DNA from: Pseudomonas capeferrum
GTDB lineage: Bacteria; Pseudomonadota; Gammaproteobacteria; Pseudomonadales; Pseudomonadaceae
NCBI RefSeq assembly: GCF_000731675.1
Contig: NZ_JMIT01000001.1
Coordinates: 2,355,714-2,419,713, forward strand
Reading direction: 5' to 3'
Length of the DNA stretch: 64,000 bases
Shown here: piece by piece, positions 33,469-42,548 of the stretch
Position numbering within the stretch: position 1 is the first letter of the stretch
Layout of the letters: every line of letters begins with the position of its first letter
Translations under genes and position numbers: made by a program
The notes under the pieces: model-generated
Database searches by the model: none
Seen by the model: the letters and a program-made list of their open reading frames with translations, nothing else
Told to the model about the DNA's origin: nothing

Positions 33469-34659
33469 TTACGGGTCAGGGCTGTCGATGGTGAGGTGCT
33501 GCGTGGCCTGGGTGGCAGTGGCCAATGGCGAACCCTGGCCGATCCACTCGCCGTGGGTCGGTTGGCCGGTACGCGAGACACGGGCAACCAGTTGGACTTC
33601 GGTAAAGTCCGACAGTTTCATCTGCGGCATCATCGCGTCGGCATCGGACAACTCCACCTCGATCGGCAACTGCGCCACGGTCACCCGCTTGGCCGCCAGC
33701 GGCATCGGCGGGCCGTTGCTGGCACGGGCGAAGATGAACACCGTGTCGTCAGGCTTGACCTTGTCCTTGAGCGCCGCAGCCAGCTCCACCCGCACCGTCA
33801 GGCGGGCAGCCACCGGCGCCACGGCCGGGCCAGGCTCACTTCCCAGGCGCTCGGCAGCACGGTCGATACCCCCCTGCAAGGCGGCACGCGATGCATCGCC
33901 TTCGGGCAGTTGCGCCAGCAGGCGCTTCCAGTAGTCGATGGCTTCCTGGTAGCGCTCCCCCTCGAACGCGGCAATACCGCGCAGCCCCAGGCTGGTCACT
34001 TCGTTGGGGTCGGCCTTGAGGGCTTCGTCGGTCAGTGCCTGCAGCTGCGGGTTCCATTGCTTGTCGGCAGCGAAGTACTGCGCCTGGGCCCACTGCCCGA
34101 GCAACTCGGGCTGGCGCCCGGCCAAGGCCACCGCACGCTCGAACGTACGCGCCGCATCGGCGGGACGCTGCTCGGCCATGTAGGCACGGCCCAGGAAATA
34201 CAGGGCCTCGGCCGAATCTGGCTGGGCCTTCACGACCCGTTCAAGGCGTGTGGTCATCTCCTCCATGGTCTTCGGCGCCTGGGCAAACTCCTGGGTCAGC
34301 TCAACCTTGTCGGCCGCGCCAAAATGCAGGTACAGCCCCAATGCCATCAGTGGCACCAGCACCGCCGCCAACAGCGGCAGGGTTTTGCCCAGTTGGCCCT
34401 GGCGTGGGGGCTCGCTGCCTTCGGTGTCGGCCAGCAGCTCGCGGGCCGCCTCGTCACGGCCCTTGGCCAGTTGCGCCTCGTCGAGCACGCCAGCGGCCTG
34501 CTGGGCCGCCAGTTCGGCAACGCGTTCCTGGTACAGGGCAACGTTCAGGGCGGTGCGGTCTTCCTCTTGCTGACGGCGACGGCCACGCAGGATCGGGATC
34601 AGCAGAAAGCTGAGGGCAGCGAGCAGCAGGAGGCCCGCGCTAAGCCAGAATTCAATCAT
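33469..34659 (-). CDS. ccmI: Cytochrome c maturation protein CcmI
   Basis: 396-residue apocytochrome c chaperone, last gene of the ccm operon. ATG 34659 begins [20 protein letters not shown], a membrane segment, then the Q/E-rich [13 protein letters not shown] helix. A second membrane segment ([19 protein letters not shown]) lies near residue 105, followed by TPR-type repeats ([25 protein letters not shown] and neighbours) and a C-terminal periplasmic domain. It holds the apocytochrome for CcmF/CcmH. Overlaps ccmH by 8 bases. Confidence 0.92.
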   Translation of the reverse strand: MIEFWLSAGLLLLAALSFLLIPILRGRRRQQEEDRTALNVALYQERVAELAAQQAAGVLDEAQLAKGRDEAARELLADTEGSEPPRQGQLGKTLPLLAAVLVPLMALGLYLHFGAADKVELTQEFAQAPKTMEEMTTRLERVVKAQPDSAEALYFLGRAYMAEQRPADAARTFERAVALAGRQPELLGQWAQAQYFAADKQWNPQLQALTDEALKADPNEVTSLGLRGIAAFEGERYQEAIDYWKRLLAQLPEGDASRAALQGGIDRAAERLGSEPGPAVAPVAARLTVRVELAAALKDKVKPDDTVFIFARASNGPPMPLAAKRVTVAQLPIEVELSDADAMMPQMKLSDFTEVQLVARVSRTGQPTHGEWIGQGSPLATATQATQHLTIDSPDP

Positions 34660-35140
34660 GGGTCTGTTCTTTTTCCAGCAGTTTGGCGAGACGCTCGCGT
34701 TCTTCGACGGACAGCTCATTGGCACCGTGGGCCACCGTGGCGCGGCGGCGACGCACAATCACCGCCAGCACCACGAAGCCGCCGGCCAGCAAGACCCCCG
34801 GGCCGAACCACAACAGCCAGGTACGCGCGCTGAGCGCCGGCTTGTACCGCACGAAATCGCCGTAGCGGTCGACCATGAAGTCGACGATCTGCGCGTTGTT
34901 CTTGCCTTCGCCCAGCATGCGGAAGATCTCGCGGCGCAGGTCGGCGGCAATAGGCGCGTTGGAATCGGCAATGTCCTGGTTCTGGCACTTGGGGCAGCGC
35001 AGTTCCTTGGTCAGTTGCTGGTAACGCTCACGTTCGGCGTCGTCGCGGAACTGGTAGGTATCGATGGCCGCCCTGGCCACACCGGCCAGGCCCAGGCCAA
35101 GGGCCAACCCCAGCACCACGGCTGCCAGCCCCCGCCTCAT
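34652..35140 (-). CDS. ccmH: Cytochrome c maturation protein CcmH
   Basis: 162-residue membrane-anchored thiol protein that reduces the apocytochrome CxxCH cysteines. The signal peptide is [24 protein letters not shown]. The [16 protein letters not shown] motif holds the redox CxxC, and [11 protein letters not shown] precedes the C-terminal membrane helix [19 protein letters not shown]. Overlaps ccmG and ccmI by a few bases. Confidence 0.95.
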   Translation of the reverse strand: MRRGLAAVVLGLALGLGLAGVARAAIDTYQFRDDAERERYQQLTKELRCPKCQNQDIADSNAPIAADLRREIFRMLGEGKNNAQIVDFMVDRYGDFVRYKPALSARTWLLWFGPGVLLAGGFVVLAVIVRRRRATVAHGANELSVEERERLAKLLEKEQTHD

Positions 35141-35673
35141 GGCTTGGCCTCATCGACCAGGCCCTGGTACAGCGGCGCCAGCTGTTCGCGCCAGACGCTG
35201 GCATCGACGATACCCACGTGCTTGTAGCGGATGATGCCCTTGGCGTCGATCAGGAAGGTTTCCGGCGCGCCGTACACGCCCAGGTCCAGGCCCAGGGTGC
35301 CCTGCTCGTCGCGGATGTCCAGCTGGTACGGGTTGTGGTATTCGGCCAACCACTTCAACGCGGCACCATTGTCGTCCTTGTAGTTGACCCCATGAATCAC
35401 CACGCCTCGCTCGGCCAGCTGGTTCAGGTACGGGTGCTCGACCTTGCACGACGGGCACCAGGTGCCCCACACATTGACCAACGCCGGGCGGCCCAGCAGG
35501 TCGGCCTGGGTCAGGTTGCGGTCACCCTGCACCGAGGCCAGGGCAAATGCCGGGAAGGGCTTGCCGATCATCGCCGAGGGCAGCTCGTCGGGCTTGAGGA
35601 ACAGCCCCTTGTAGAGGAAAACCGCCACCAGCAGAAACACCGCCAGTGGCACCACCATGATCCAACGCTTCAT
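35137..35673 (-). CDS. ccmG: Thioredoxin-like CcmG (DsbE)
   Basis: 178-residue periplasmic thioredoxin-fold protein, anchored by an N-terminal helix (WIMVVPLAVFLLVAVFLY). The active site is WCPSC near residue 70 in NVWGTWCPSCKVEHPYL, the GAPET cis-Pro loop (YGAPETFLIDAKG) lies near residue 140. Keeps haem-site cysteines reduced. Four-base overlaps with ccmF and ccmH. Confidence 0.95.
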   Translation of the reverse strand: MKRWIMVVPLAVFLLVAVFLYKGLFLKPDELPSAMIGKPFPAFALASVQGDRNLTQADLLGRPALVNVWGTWCPSCKVEHPYLNQLAERGVVIHGVNYKDDNGAALKWLAEYHNPYQLDIRDEQGTLGLDLGVYGAPETFLIDAKGIIRYKHVGIVDASVWREQLAPLYQGLVDEAKP

Positions 35674-37658
35674 GCAGCTGCTCCAGACACGCCCAGGACA
35701 TCACGCACCCGGGTCTTGACCTTGACGCGGTAACGCCGGTCGAGGGCCGCCAGCAACCCGCCCAGGCCGGTCAGCAGACCGCCCAGCCAGATCCAGCGGA
35801 CGTATGGCTTGATATGCACGCGCACCGCCCAGGCACCGTTTTCCAGCGGCTCGCCCAGGGCGACGTACAGGTCGCGGGTGAAACCTGCGTCGATGCCGGC
35901 TTCGGTCATCATCGACTGCTGCACGGTGTACAGCCGCTTCTCGGGGTGCAGCGTGGTCACTTCACGGCCATCGCGGGACACCACCACGGTGCCTTTGTCG
36001 GAGATGAAGTTCGGCCCCTCGAAGTGCTTGGCGCCCTGGAACAGGAAGTGATAACCACCCAGCTCGACACTTTCGCCCGGCGCCATGCGCAGGTCGCGCT
36101 CGGCACTGTTGTTGCTCGACAGCACCACGCCCAGTGCGCACACTGCCAGGCCAAAGTGCGCCAGCTGCATGCCCCAGTAGCTGCGGGTGAGGCCGCGCAT
36201 GCCCCTGGCCAGGCCCTTGTGACGGGTTTTTTCGAGCACATCACGCAGCCCGCTGAGCACCACCCAGGCCGCGAGGGCAAAGGCGGTCAGCGTAGGCCAG
36301 TCGAAGTCGTCGACGATAAAACCGGCGACCGGGGCCAGTACCGCACTGCCGATCAGCACCGGGGTCATCATGTTCGCCAGCCACTTGCCGGGGGTGTCCT
36401 TCCAGCGCACCACCACACCGAAGCCGAGCACGACCATCAACAGTGCCATCAGCGGCAGGAACAACGCATCGAAGTACGGCGGGCCGACCGACAGCTTGGC
36501 CCCGGTCAGGGCATCGAGCACCAGCGGGTACAGGGTGCCGAGCAGAATCATCGACGCCGCCACCACCAGCACCAGGTTGTTGGCCAGCAACAGCGTCTCG
36601 CGCGACCACAGGGCAAAGCCGACCTGGCTCTTGACCACCGGCGCGCGCAGGGCGAACAGGGTCAGCGAGCCGCCCACCACAAACAGCAGGAAGATAAGGA
36701 TGAACACGCCGCGTGACGGGTCGGCGGCGAACGCGTGCACCGAGGTCAGCACCCCGGAACGCACCAGGAAGGTGCCCAACAGGCTCAACGAGAAGGCTGC
36801 GATCGCCAGCAGCACGGTCCAGCTCTTGAACACCCCACGTTTCTCGGTCACCGCCAGCGAGTGGATCAATGCGGTGCCCACCAGCCAAGGCATGAACGAG
36901 GCGTTTTCCACCGGGTCCCAGAACCACCAGCCCCCCCAGCCCAGCTCGTAGTAAGCCCACCAGGAGCCCAGGGTGATGCCCACACCGAGGAAGGCCCAGG
37001 CGACGATGGTCCACGGCCGCGACCAGCGCGCCCAGGCCGCGTCGAGGCGCCCGCCGAGCAAGGCGGCGATGGCGAAGGCGAAGGCCACCGAAAAACCGAC
37101 ATAGCCCATGTACAGCATCGGCGGGTGGACGATCAGGCCGATGTCCTGCAGCAGCGGATTGAGGTCGCGACCGTCGGTCGGCACTTGCGGCAGCAGGCGC
37201 TGGAAGGGGTTGGAGGTGATGATCAGGAAGCTCAGGAAGCCCACGCTGATCATGCCCATCACCGCCAGCACACGGGCCAGCATCACTTGCGGCAGCTGGC
37301 GCGAGAACACCGACACGGCGAAGGTCCAGCCCCCCAGGATCAACGCCCAGAGCAGCAGCGAGCCCTCGTGCGCGCCCCACACGGCACTGAACTTGAAGTA
37401 CCAGGGCAAGGCGCTGTTGGAGTTGCTGGCCACATAGGCGACCGAGAAGTTGTCGGTCATGAAGGCATGGGTGAGGCAGGCGAAGGCAAAGCTGAGGAAG
37501 GCAAATTGCCCCCAGGCCGCCGGCCGCGCCAGGCTCATCCACAGGCTGTCACCGCGCCACGCGCCGAGCAGCGGCACGCTGGCCTGCACGGCGGCAAAAC
37601 AGATGGCCAGGATCATCGCCAACTGGCCGAGTTCGGGAATCACCAGCGCCGCGTTCAT
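35670..37658 (-). CDS. ccmF: Cytochrome c haem lyase CcmF
   Basis: 662-residue polytopic protein that, with CcmH and CcmI, attaches haem to apocytochrome c. The tryptophan-rich haem-handling motif is visible as [19 protein letters not shown] near residue 225, flanked by conserved periplasmic histidines ([35 protein letters not shown]). A large periplasmic domain precedes the last membrane helix ([18 protein letters not shown]). It overlaps both neighbours by four bases. Confidence 0.96.
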   Translation of the reverse strand: MNAALVIPELGQLAMILAICFAAVQASVPLLGAWRGDSLWMSLARPAAWGQFAFLSFAFACLTHAFMTDNFSVAYVASNSNSALPWYFKFSAVWGAHEGSLLLWALILGGWTFAVSVFSRQLPQVMLARVLAVMGMISVGFLSFLIITSNPFQRLLPQVPTDGRDLNPLLQDIGLIVHPPMLYMGYVGFSVAFAFAIAALLGGRLDAAWARWSRPWTIVAWAFLGVGITLGSWWAYYELGWGGWWFWDPVENASFMPWLVGTALIHSLAVTEKRGVFKSWTVLLAIAAFSLSLLGTFLVRSGVLTSVHAFAADPSRGVFILIFLLFVVGGSLTLFALRAPVVKSQVGFALWSRETLLLANNLVLVVAASMILLGTLYPLVLDALTGAKLSVGPPYFDALFLPLMALLMVVLGFGVVVRWKDTPGKWLANMMTPVLIGSAVLAPVAGFIVDDFDWPTLTAFALAAWVVLSGLRDVLEKTRHKGLARGMRGLTRSYWGMQLAHFGLAVCALGVVLSSNNSAERDLRMAPGESVELGGYHFLFQGAKHFEGPNFISDKGTVVVSRDGREVTTLHPEKRLYTVQQSMMTEAGIDAGFTRDLYVALGEPLENGAWAVRVHIKPYVRWIWLGGLLTGLGGLLAALDRRYRVKVKTRVRDVLGVSGAAA

Positions 37659-38110
37659 GGCTTGGCCTCCGCGCCCGCGGCGGCCTGGCCGCTTTCCTTC
37701 AGGGCCTTGGTGACCTCGGGCGGCATGTACTTCTCGTCGTGCTTGGCCAGCACTTCATCGGCCACCACCACACCTTCACCATTGAGCTTGCCCAGGGCAA
37801 CGATGCCCTGCCCTTCACGGAACAGGTCGGGGAGGATGCCGCGGTAGGTGATCGGCACCGACTTGCTGAAGTCAGTGACCACGAAGCGCACGTCGAGCGA
37901 GTCAGCCGAGCGCTGCACCGAACCTTTTTCGACCATGCCGCCAGCCCGAATACGGGTATCCAGGGGGGCTTCGCCATTGGCGATCTGAGTCGGCGTGTAG
38001 AACAGGTTGATGTTCTGCTGCAATGCGCTCAGGGCAAAGCCGACGGCAACCCCGACACCGACCAGCAGGCCGGCGATGAGCAAAAGGCGTTTCTTGCGCT
38101 GCGGATTCAC
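37655..38110 (-). CDS. ccmE: Haem chaperone CcmE
   Basis: 151-residue periplasmic haem chaperone. An N-terminal anchor ([19 protein letters not shown]) precedes the OB-fold. The covalent haem site is the His in [12 protein letters not shown] near residue 124. The start is GTG 38110, which overlaps the ccmD stop (GTGA). Confidence 0.95.
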   Translation of the reverse strand: MNPQRKKRLLLIAGLLVGVGVAVGFALSALQQNINLFYTPTQIANGEAPLDTRIRAGGMVEKGSVQRSADSLDVRFVVTDFSKSVPITYRGILPDLFREGQGIVALGKLNGEGVVVADEVLAKHDEKYMPPEVTKALKESGQAAAGAEAKP

Positions 38111-38283
38111 TGGTTGTTCTCCCGGCGCAAGCGGCGCGCCTCATCTTGCAGGTAGCGACGGCGGGCCAGCAGTGGGGTGGCGACGTTCAGCGCCAATACC
38201 GCCAGGCAAATGCCATAGGCCGTCCACACGTACAGGCCGTGGTGGCCCATGGCGAGGAAATCACCGAACGAGGCGAAACTCAT
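38107..38283 (-). CDS. ccmD: Small membrane protein CcmD
   Basis: 58-residue protein that helps release haem-loaded CcmE from CcmC/CcmAB. Translated directly: begins [20 protein letters not shown], with one membrane helix ([19 protein letters not shown]) and a charged tail [21 protein letters not shown] 38283 overlaps the ccmC stop and the stop overlaps the ccmE start. Confidence 0.93.
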   Translation of the reverse strand: MSFASFGDFLAMGHHGLYVWTAYGICLAVLALNVATPLLARRRYLQDEARRLRRENNQ

Positions 38284-39047
38284 TGCGCGGCCCTCCGCCC
38301 CAGGCTGTTCAACACTTCCTCCTTGACCCAGCTGGCGCGTGCCTCGCGCTTGAGCACCTCAAGGCGCATGCGCAACAACAGCACCACGCCGAAGAAGCAG
38401 TAGAAGCCCAGTGCCGTGCACAGCAGCGGCAGCCACATCTCGGCGGGCATCGCAGGCTTTTCGGTGAGGGTGAAGGTGGCGCCCTGGTGCAGGGTGTTCC
38501 ACCACTCCACCGAGTACTTGATGATCGGTATGTTGATCACCCCGACGATGGCCAGCACCGCGCAGGCCTTGGCCGCGCTGTCACGATTACTGATTGCCTG
38601 GCCCAGCGCAATAATGCCGAAGTACAAGAACAGCAGGATCAGCATCGACGTCAGCCGCGCATCCCACACCCACCAGCTACCCCAGGTCGGCTTGCCCCAG
38701 ATGGCGCCGGTGACCAGCGCCACGGCGGTCATCCAGGCGCCGATGGGCGCGGCGCATTGCAGGGCGACGTCGGCCAGTTTCATCTTCCACACCAGGCCCA
38801 CCACCCCGGCCACCGCCAGCAGCACGTAGCACGATTGCGCCAGCATCGCCGCCGGCACATGGATGTAGATGATGCGGAAACTATTGCCCTGTTGGTAATC
38901 CTGGGGCGCGAACGCCAGGCCCCAGGTGACGCCCACCAGCAACAGCACGATGGCGCAGACCGTCAGCCATGGCAGCATGCGGCCGCTGATGGCATAGAAC
39001 CATTTGGGAGAACCGAGTTTGTGGAACCACGTCCAACTCATTTTCAT
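38280..39047 (-). CDS. ccmC: Haem handling protein CcmC
   Basis: 255-residue six-helix protein that loads haem onto CcmE. The Trp-rich motif is [19 protein letters not shown] near residue 120, and [15 protein letters not shown] holds one of the haem-ligand histidines. ATG 39047 and ATG 39041 are both possible; neither has a strong ribosome site. 46 bases after ccmB. Confidence 0.95.
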   Translation of the reverse strand: MKMSWTWFHKLGSPKWFYAISGRMLPWLTVCAIVLLLVGVTWGLAFAPQDYQQGNSFRIIYIHVPAAMLAQSCYVLLAVAGVVGLVWKMKLADVALQCAAPIGAWMTAVALVTGAIWGKPTWGSWWVWDARLTSMLILLFLYFGIIALGQAISNRDSAAKACAVLAIVGVINIPIIKYSVEWWNTLHQGATFTLTEKPAMPAEMWLPLLCTALGFYCFFGVVLLLRMRLEVLKREARASWVKEEVLNSLGRRAAQ

Positions 39048-39093
39048 CAGGGTACATCCAGGGTATTAGCCGGGCTTGAGAGCCCAGGACTCG

Positions 39094-39762
39094 TTATTCG
39101 CCGACGCTGATCTTCAGGCCGGCCGCTATCGCAAAGGGTGCCAGTGTCACCGCCAGGGCCGTGAGGCTGGCAAGCCAGAGCAGGTGGCCAGTGGCGGGCA
39201 TATTCTGCAACGCCGCCTGCAACGCACCACTGCCCAGGATCAATACAGGGATATACAACGGCAGAATCAGCAACGCCAGCAGCAACCCACCACGTTTGAG
39301 ACCGACCGTCAGCGCCGCACCCACTGCACCCAACAGGCTCAGTACCGGCGTGCCCAGCAGCAAGGAGGCGAGCAGCACCGGCAGGCAATGGCTCGGCAAC
39401 CCCAGCATCAGCGCCAGCAGTGGCGCCAACAATACCAGCGCCAGGCCGGAAAAGATCCAGTGCGCCAGCACCTTGGCCAGCACCAGCAACGCCAGTGGAT
39501 GCGGCGACAGCACCCATTGCTCCAGCGAGCCATCCTCGAAATCGCTGCGGAACAGGCCGTCCAGCGATAACAGCACGGCCAGCAAGGCCGCAACCCACAC
39601 CAGGCCAGGTGACAAGGTTTGCAACAATTGGCTTTCAGGGCCGACCGCCAGCGGGAACAGGGCAACGACGATGGCGAAGAACACCAGCGGGTTGGCCAGT
39701 TCTGCGGGGCGGCGGAACAACAGACGCGCTTCGCGGCGCAGCAACAGGATGAATACGCTCAT
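39094..39762 (-). CDS. ccmB: Haem exporter permease CcmB
   Basis: 222-residue membrane subunit of the CcmAB ABC complex that drives haem release from CcmC. Starts [42 protein letters not shown] and [19 protein letters not shown] are the family signatures. Six membrane segments. ATG 39762 chosen because it overlaps the ccmA stop in ATGA; another ATG lies three codons upstream. Confidence 0.94.
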   Translation of the reverse strand: MSVFILLLRREARLLFRRPAELANPLVFFAIVVALFPLAVGPESQLLQTLSPGLVWVAALLAVLLSLDGLFRSDFEDGSLEQWVLSPHPLALLVLAKVLAHWIFSGLALVLLAPLLALMLGLPSHCLPVLLASLLLGTPVLSLLGAVGAALTVGLKRGGLLLALLILPLYIPVLILGSGALQAALQNMPATGHLLWLASLTALAVTLAPFAIAAGLKISVGE

Positions 39763-40391
39763 GCTGCCCATTGCCCCAGGTTCAGTTCACGGTAGCCCGA
39801 CGGCTTGCGTTCAAGGCTGTGGTGGGTGGTCAGCACCACCGTGCCACCCTGCTCGCAATGCGCCGCCAAGTGCGCTTCTAGCTGCGCCACACCTTGCTTG
39901 TCGAGGGCGGTGAACGGTTCGTCGAGAATCCACAAGGGCGGGCTGTCCAGGTACAGCCGGGCCAGGGCTACACGGCGCTGCTGGCCGGCCGACAAGGTAT
40001 GGCACGGCACGTCTTCGAAGCCGCTCAGGCCGACTGCCGCCAGCGCCGCCCAGATGCGCTCGGCGCTGGCGGGCTGGTGCAGGGCACAGAGCCAGGTGAG
40101 GTTCTCCTCGGCGGTGAGCAGGTCTTTGATGCCCGCAGCGTGGCCGATCCACAGCAGGATGCTGGCCAAGGCATGGCGCTGCTCGGCCAACGGCTTGCCG
40201 CCCAGCAGGATCTGCCCGGCGGTCGGCTGCATCAACCCAGCCAACAGGCGCAGCAAGCTGGTCTTGCCGCTGCCGTTGGGGCCGCTGATCTGCAGCATGT
40301 CGCCGGGCCGCAGCTCGAAATCGAGCTGCTCGAACAGCAGGCGCCAGTCGCGCTCGCAGGCCAGGCCTGCGGCTTGGAGATGAAGGGTCAC
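39759..40391 (-). CDS. ccmA: Haem exporter ATPase CcmA
   Basis: 210-residue ABC ATPase, first gene of the ccm operon. Walker A is [18 protein letters not shown] near residue 37, the signature [14 protein letters not shown] near residue 127, Walker [13 protein letters not shown]. Drives the CcmC:haem:CcmE release step. Divergent from the FliK-like gene; the 132-base region between them serves both. Confidence 0.95.
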   Translation of the reverse strand: MTLHLQAAGLACERDWRLLFEQLDFELRPGDMLQISGPNGSGKTSLLRLLAGLMQPTAGQILLGGKPLAEQRHALASILLWIGHAAGIKDLLTAEENLTWLCALHQPASAERIWAALAAVGLSGFEDVPCHTLSAGQQRRVALARLYLDSPPLWILDEPFTALDKQGVAQLEAHLAAHCEQGGTVVLTTHHSLERKPSGYRELNLGQWAA

Positions 40392-40416
40392 GGTTTCGCC
40401 TTATCCAGTTTACGGC

Positions 40417-40443
40417 TCAAGTCGCCCCCCTCGCTGCCGTTAT
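40417..40443 (+). promoter_or_regulatory. Sigma28 (FliA)-type promoter before FliK-like gene
   Basis: TCAAGTCG, an 11-base spacer, then GCCGTTAT. This matches the enterobacterial TAAAGTTT-N11-GCCGATAA layout and the TCAAG...GCCGATA form seen in pseudomonads, with one change in the -10 element (T for A). The TTATACTGG that follows could also serve sigma70. Confidence 0.5.
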
Positions 40444-40511
40444 ACTGGCAGTGGCGGGCGGGCGGCATTATTACATGCACGGCCTCGCTGCCAAGAGGCG
40501 GGTTCGACAGG

Positions 40512-40521
40512 TTGTATACAA
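40512..40521. promoter_or_regulatory. Operator palindrome in FliK-like leader
   Basis: Exact TTGTATACAA, ending 2 bases before the ATG at 40524. Same sequence as the purine/glyoxylate operators. It would cover the ribosome site and the leader, so a bound repressor would block transcription; no purine gene is adjacent, which makes the copy unexpected. Confidence 0.5.
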
Positions 40522-40523
40522 TC

Positions 40524-42080
40524 ATGACTGAAATCAATAGTCTCGGCGCACAAACCGCGATCAGCGCCCAGGCCATCAAGGCGGGCATGACCGGCGAACT
40601 GCTGCGCCTGACCCAAGCACAGCCCGGCTTGCTCGCCCCTGGCGAAACGGCGCAAGCCGAGGTCGTGTCGCTACGCCAGCTGGGCCGGGAGTTCCAGGTC
40701 GTGCTGCGGCTGATCCAGGCCAACGGCGCCCAGACCCAATTGCAGGCCAGCGCCAGCCAGCCGTTACCCCCCGGTAGCCAAGTCACCGTCAGCCAGACCG
40801 AGGGCAATCGCCTGGCGATCATGCTGCAACAGGCCAGCGCCAGCAACATCGCCACCCTCACCCGCCTGGACACGGCCAAGGTGCCGGTCGGTACCCTGCT
40901 GCAAGGCAAGGTCCTGACCAACCAGCCCATCCTACAAGCGCCGGGCCAGACAGCCGGTTACCGGGCACTGGTGAGCCTGCTCAACAGCGCGCAGGCCGGT
41001 GCCACCCTGACCATCGACAGCCCGCGCCCGCTGCCCGTAGGCAGCCTGCTCAGCGCGCGGGTGCAAGGCGACCAGTCGCTGCAATTCGTGCCGCTCAGCG
41101 GCCGGCAAGACCAGCTCAGCATCGCCCAGCAACTGCTCACCCAGCAAAATCGCCAGGCCTCGTTAACCGGCCTGCTCAGTGCATTGCAGCAGGTCGCCCG
41201 CGACCCCGGCGCCGACGGTAGCCTGCGCAGCAGTGCCGAGCGTTTGCTGGCCGGGCTGCCGGACGTGCGCCAGCTCGGCGATGCCAAAGCCGTCGCCCAG
41301 GCCCTGAGCAACAGCGGTACCTTCCTCGAAGCGAAGCTGCTGGGTGGCTTCCCCGCCAGCGTGGCCACTGATCTCAAGGCCCACCTGCTCAGGTTGATCA
41401 CCCAGGCCTCGGTCACCGCGCCCGGTGCACCGGCCCTGATGCCAAGCACCTTGGCCCTGACCCTGCCGGCCCTCGCCCGTGGCGCCCTGGGCATGCTCGA
41501 CCGGGTCAGCCCGAAACCACAGCCAGGGGCGTTTCCGCTGCCTTCGCGGCTACTCAAGGCCATGGAAGACGAAGGCGACCTGCAACAGTTGCTGCGCCTG
41601 GCCGCGGCGGCCGTTTCACGCCTGCAGAGCCATGCCATGAGCAGCCTGCAGCAGAGCGGCAACCTTGAAAACGGCAACCTGCAGACCACTTGGCAGACTG
41701 AAGTGCCGATCCGCCATGGCCAGGAGTTCATCCCGCTGCAGGTCAAGCTGCAACGCGAAGAAACGCCGCGACAGCAAGCTGACCGCCAGCACCAAGAGCA
41801 TGACCCGCTACAAGCGCTGTGGCGTATCGAGTTGGCCTTCGACCTCGCTCCGCTTGGCCCTTTGCAAGTGCAGGCACAACTGAGCCAGGGCCGCCTGAAC
41901 GGGCAACTGTGGGCAGAACAGGAACAGACCGCGCGGCTGATCGACAGCCAGCTCGGCACCCTGCGCGAGCGCCTGCTGGCCAGGGGCCTGGACGTCGGCG
42001 ACCTGGAATGCCACCCCGGCACCCCACCCCAAGGCCCCCGCACGCGGGTCGAACAACGCTGGGTGGACGAAAACGCATGA
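40524..42080 (+). CDS. FliK-like hook-length-control domain protein
   Basis: 518-residue protein rich in Gln, Ala, Leu and Ser, starting MTEINSLGAQTAISAQAIKAG. The last 90 residues match the C-terminal Flg_hook domain of FliK: LGPLQVQAQLSQGRLNGQLW, then LGTLRERLLARGLDVGDLEC. The middle has repeated LLxxL helices. FliK measures hook length and makes FlhB switch from hook to filament export; the main fliK gene of pseudomonads lies elsewhere, beyond fliM, so this is a second FliK-type protein. ATG 40524 is preceded by a weak AGG and an operator palindrome. It overlaps the next gene (an FlhB C-domain homologue) by four bases, a telling pair. Confidence 0.8.
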   Translation: MTEINSLGAQTAISAQAIKAGMTGELLRLTQAQPGLLAPGETAQAEVVSLRQLGREFQVVLRLIQANGAQTQLQASASQPLPPGSQVTVSQTEGNRLAIMLQQASASNIATLTRLDTAKVPVGTLLQGKVLTNQPILQAPGQTAGYRALVSLLNSAQAGATLTIDSPRPLPVGSLLSARVQGDQSLQFVPLSGRQDQLSIAQQLLTQQNRQASLTGLLSALQQVARDPGADGSLRSSAERLLAGLPDVRQLGDAKAVAQALSNSGTFLEAKLLGGFPASVATDLKAHLLRLITQASVTAPGAPALMPSTLALTLPALARGALGMLDRVSPKPQPGAFPLPSRLLKAMEDEGDLQQLLRLAAAAVSRLQSHAMSSLQQSGNLENGNLQTTWQTEVPIRHGQEFIPLQVKLQREETPRQQADRQHQEHDPLQALWRIELAFDLAPLGPLQVQAQLSQGRLNGQLWAEQEQTARLIDSQLGTLRERLLARGLDVGDLECHPGTPPQGPRTRVEQRWVDENA

Positions 42081-42421
42081 GTGGCAAAACACCGCGCCAG
42101 GCCATTGCCCTGAGCTACGACGGCCAACAGGCCCCCACGCTCAGCGCCAAGGGCGACGATGCCCTGGCCGAAGCCATTCTTGAACTTGCCCGCCAACACG
42201 AGGTGCCGATCTACGAAAACGCCGAGCTGGTAAGCCTGCTGGCACGGCTGGAGCTGGGCGAGCAGATACCCGAGGCGCTGTACCTGACCATTGCCGAAAT
42301 CATTGCCTTTGCCTGGCAGTTGCGCGGCAAGGTGCCCGTTGGGTTCAGCGACGTACCGGCCGGCGAACGGGACATCACCCCCAACCCCGCTCGCCTGCCG
42401 TTTGGCAACAGCATCGAGTAA
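42077..42421 (+). CDS. Stand-alone FlhB C-terminal-domain homologue
   Basis: 114-residue protein resembling only the cytoplasmic end of FlhB after the NPTH cleavage point: ALSYDGQQAPTLSAKGDDALAEAI, VPIYENAELVSLLARLELGEQIPEALYLTIAEIIAFAWQ. It aligns with residues of FlhB (59749 onward here) such as VALQYD, AKGTDFMA, ILESPALARAIYYSTELEHEIP, LYLAVAQVLAYVF. It lacks the membrane part and the NPTH motif. Similar small proteins (FhlB/YlqH type) occur with flagellar loci and may stand in for or tune the FlhB switch domain. ATG 42077 overlaps the FliK-like stop (ATGA). Confidence 0.88.
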   Translation: MSGKTPRQAIALSYDGQQAPTLSAKGDDALAEAILELARQHEVPIYENAELVSLLARLELGEQIPEALYLTIAEIIAFAWQLRGKVPVGFSDVPAGERDITPNPARLPFGNSIE

Positions 42422-42448
42422 CGCAGCAGCAGCTACCACCACCTGCCA

Positions 42449-42468
42449 GGCGAGGTGCCAGCCTCGCC
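42449..42468 (+). terminator. Hairpin between FlhB-like and toxin-like genes
   Basis: GGCGAGG (42449-42455) pairs with CCTCGCC (42462-42468), no T tract. It may weaken read-through from the FliK/FlhB-like pair into the glycosyltransferase gene. The rest of 42422-42548 has AGGAA before the next start and no strong promoter I can name. Confidence 0.35.
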
Positions 42469-42548
42469 ACGCCAGCCATAGCACTATGTAGCCCCCACAC
42501 GCACAACCCATCGCCATCCTGCGCTTCTCATTCCCCCAGGAACACAGC

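Noticed and set aside
39894..40523. Upstream extension of the FliK-like frame by 210 codons
   Set aside because: It runs antisense through ccmA and across the promoter region; ATG 40524 is the first sensible start.
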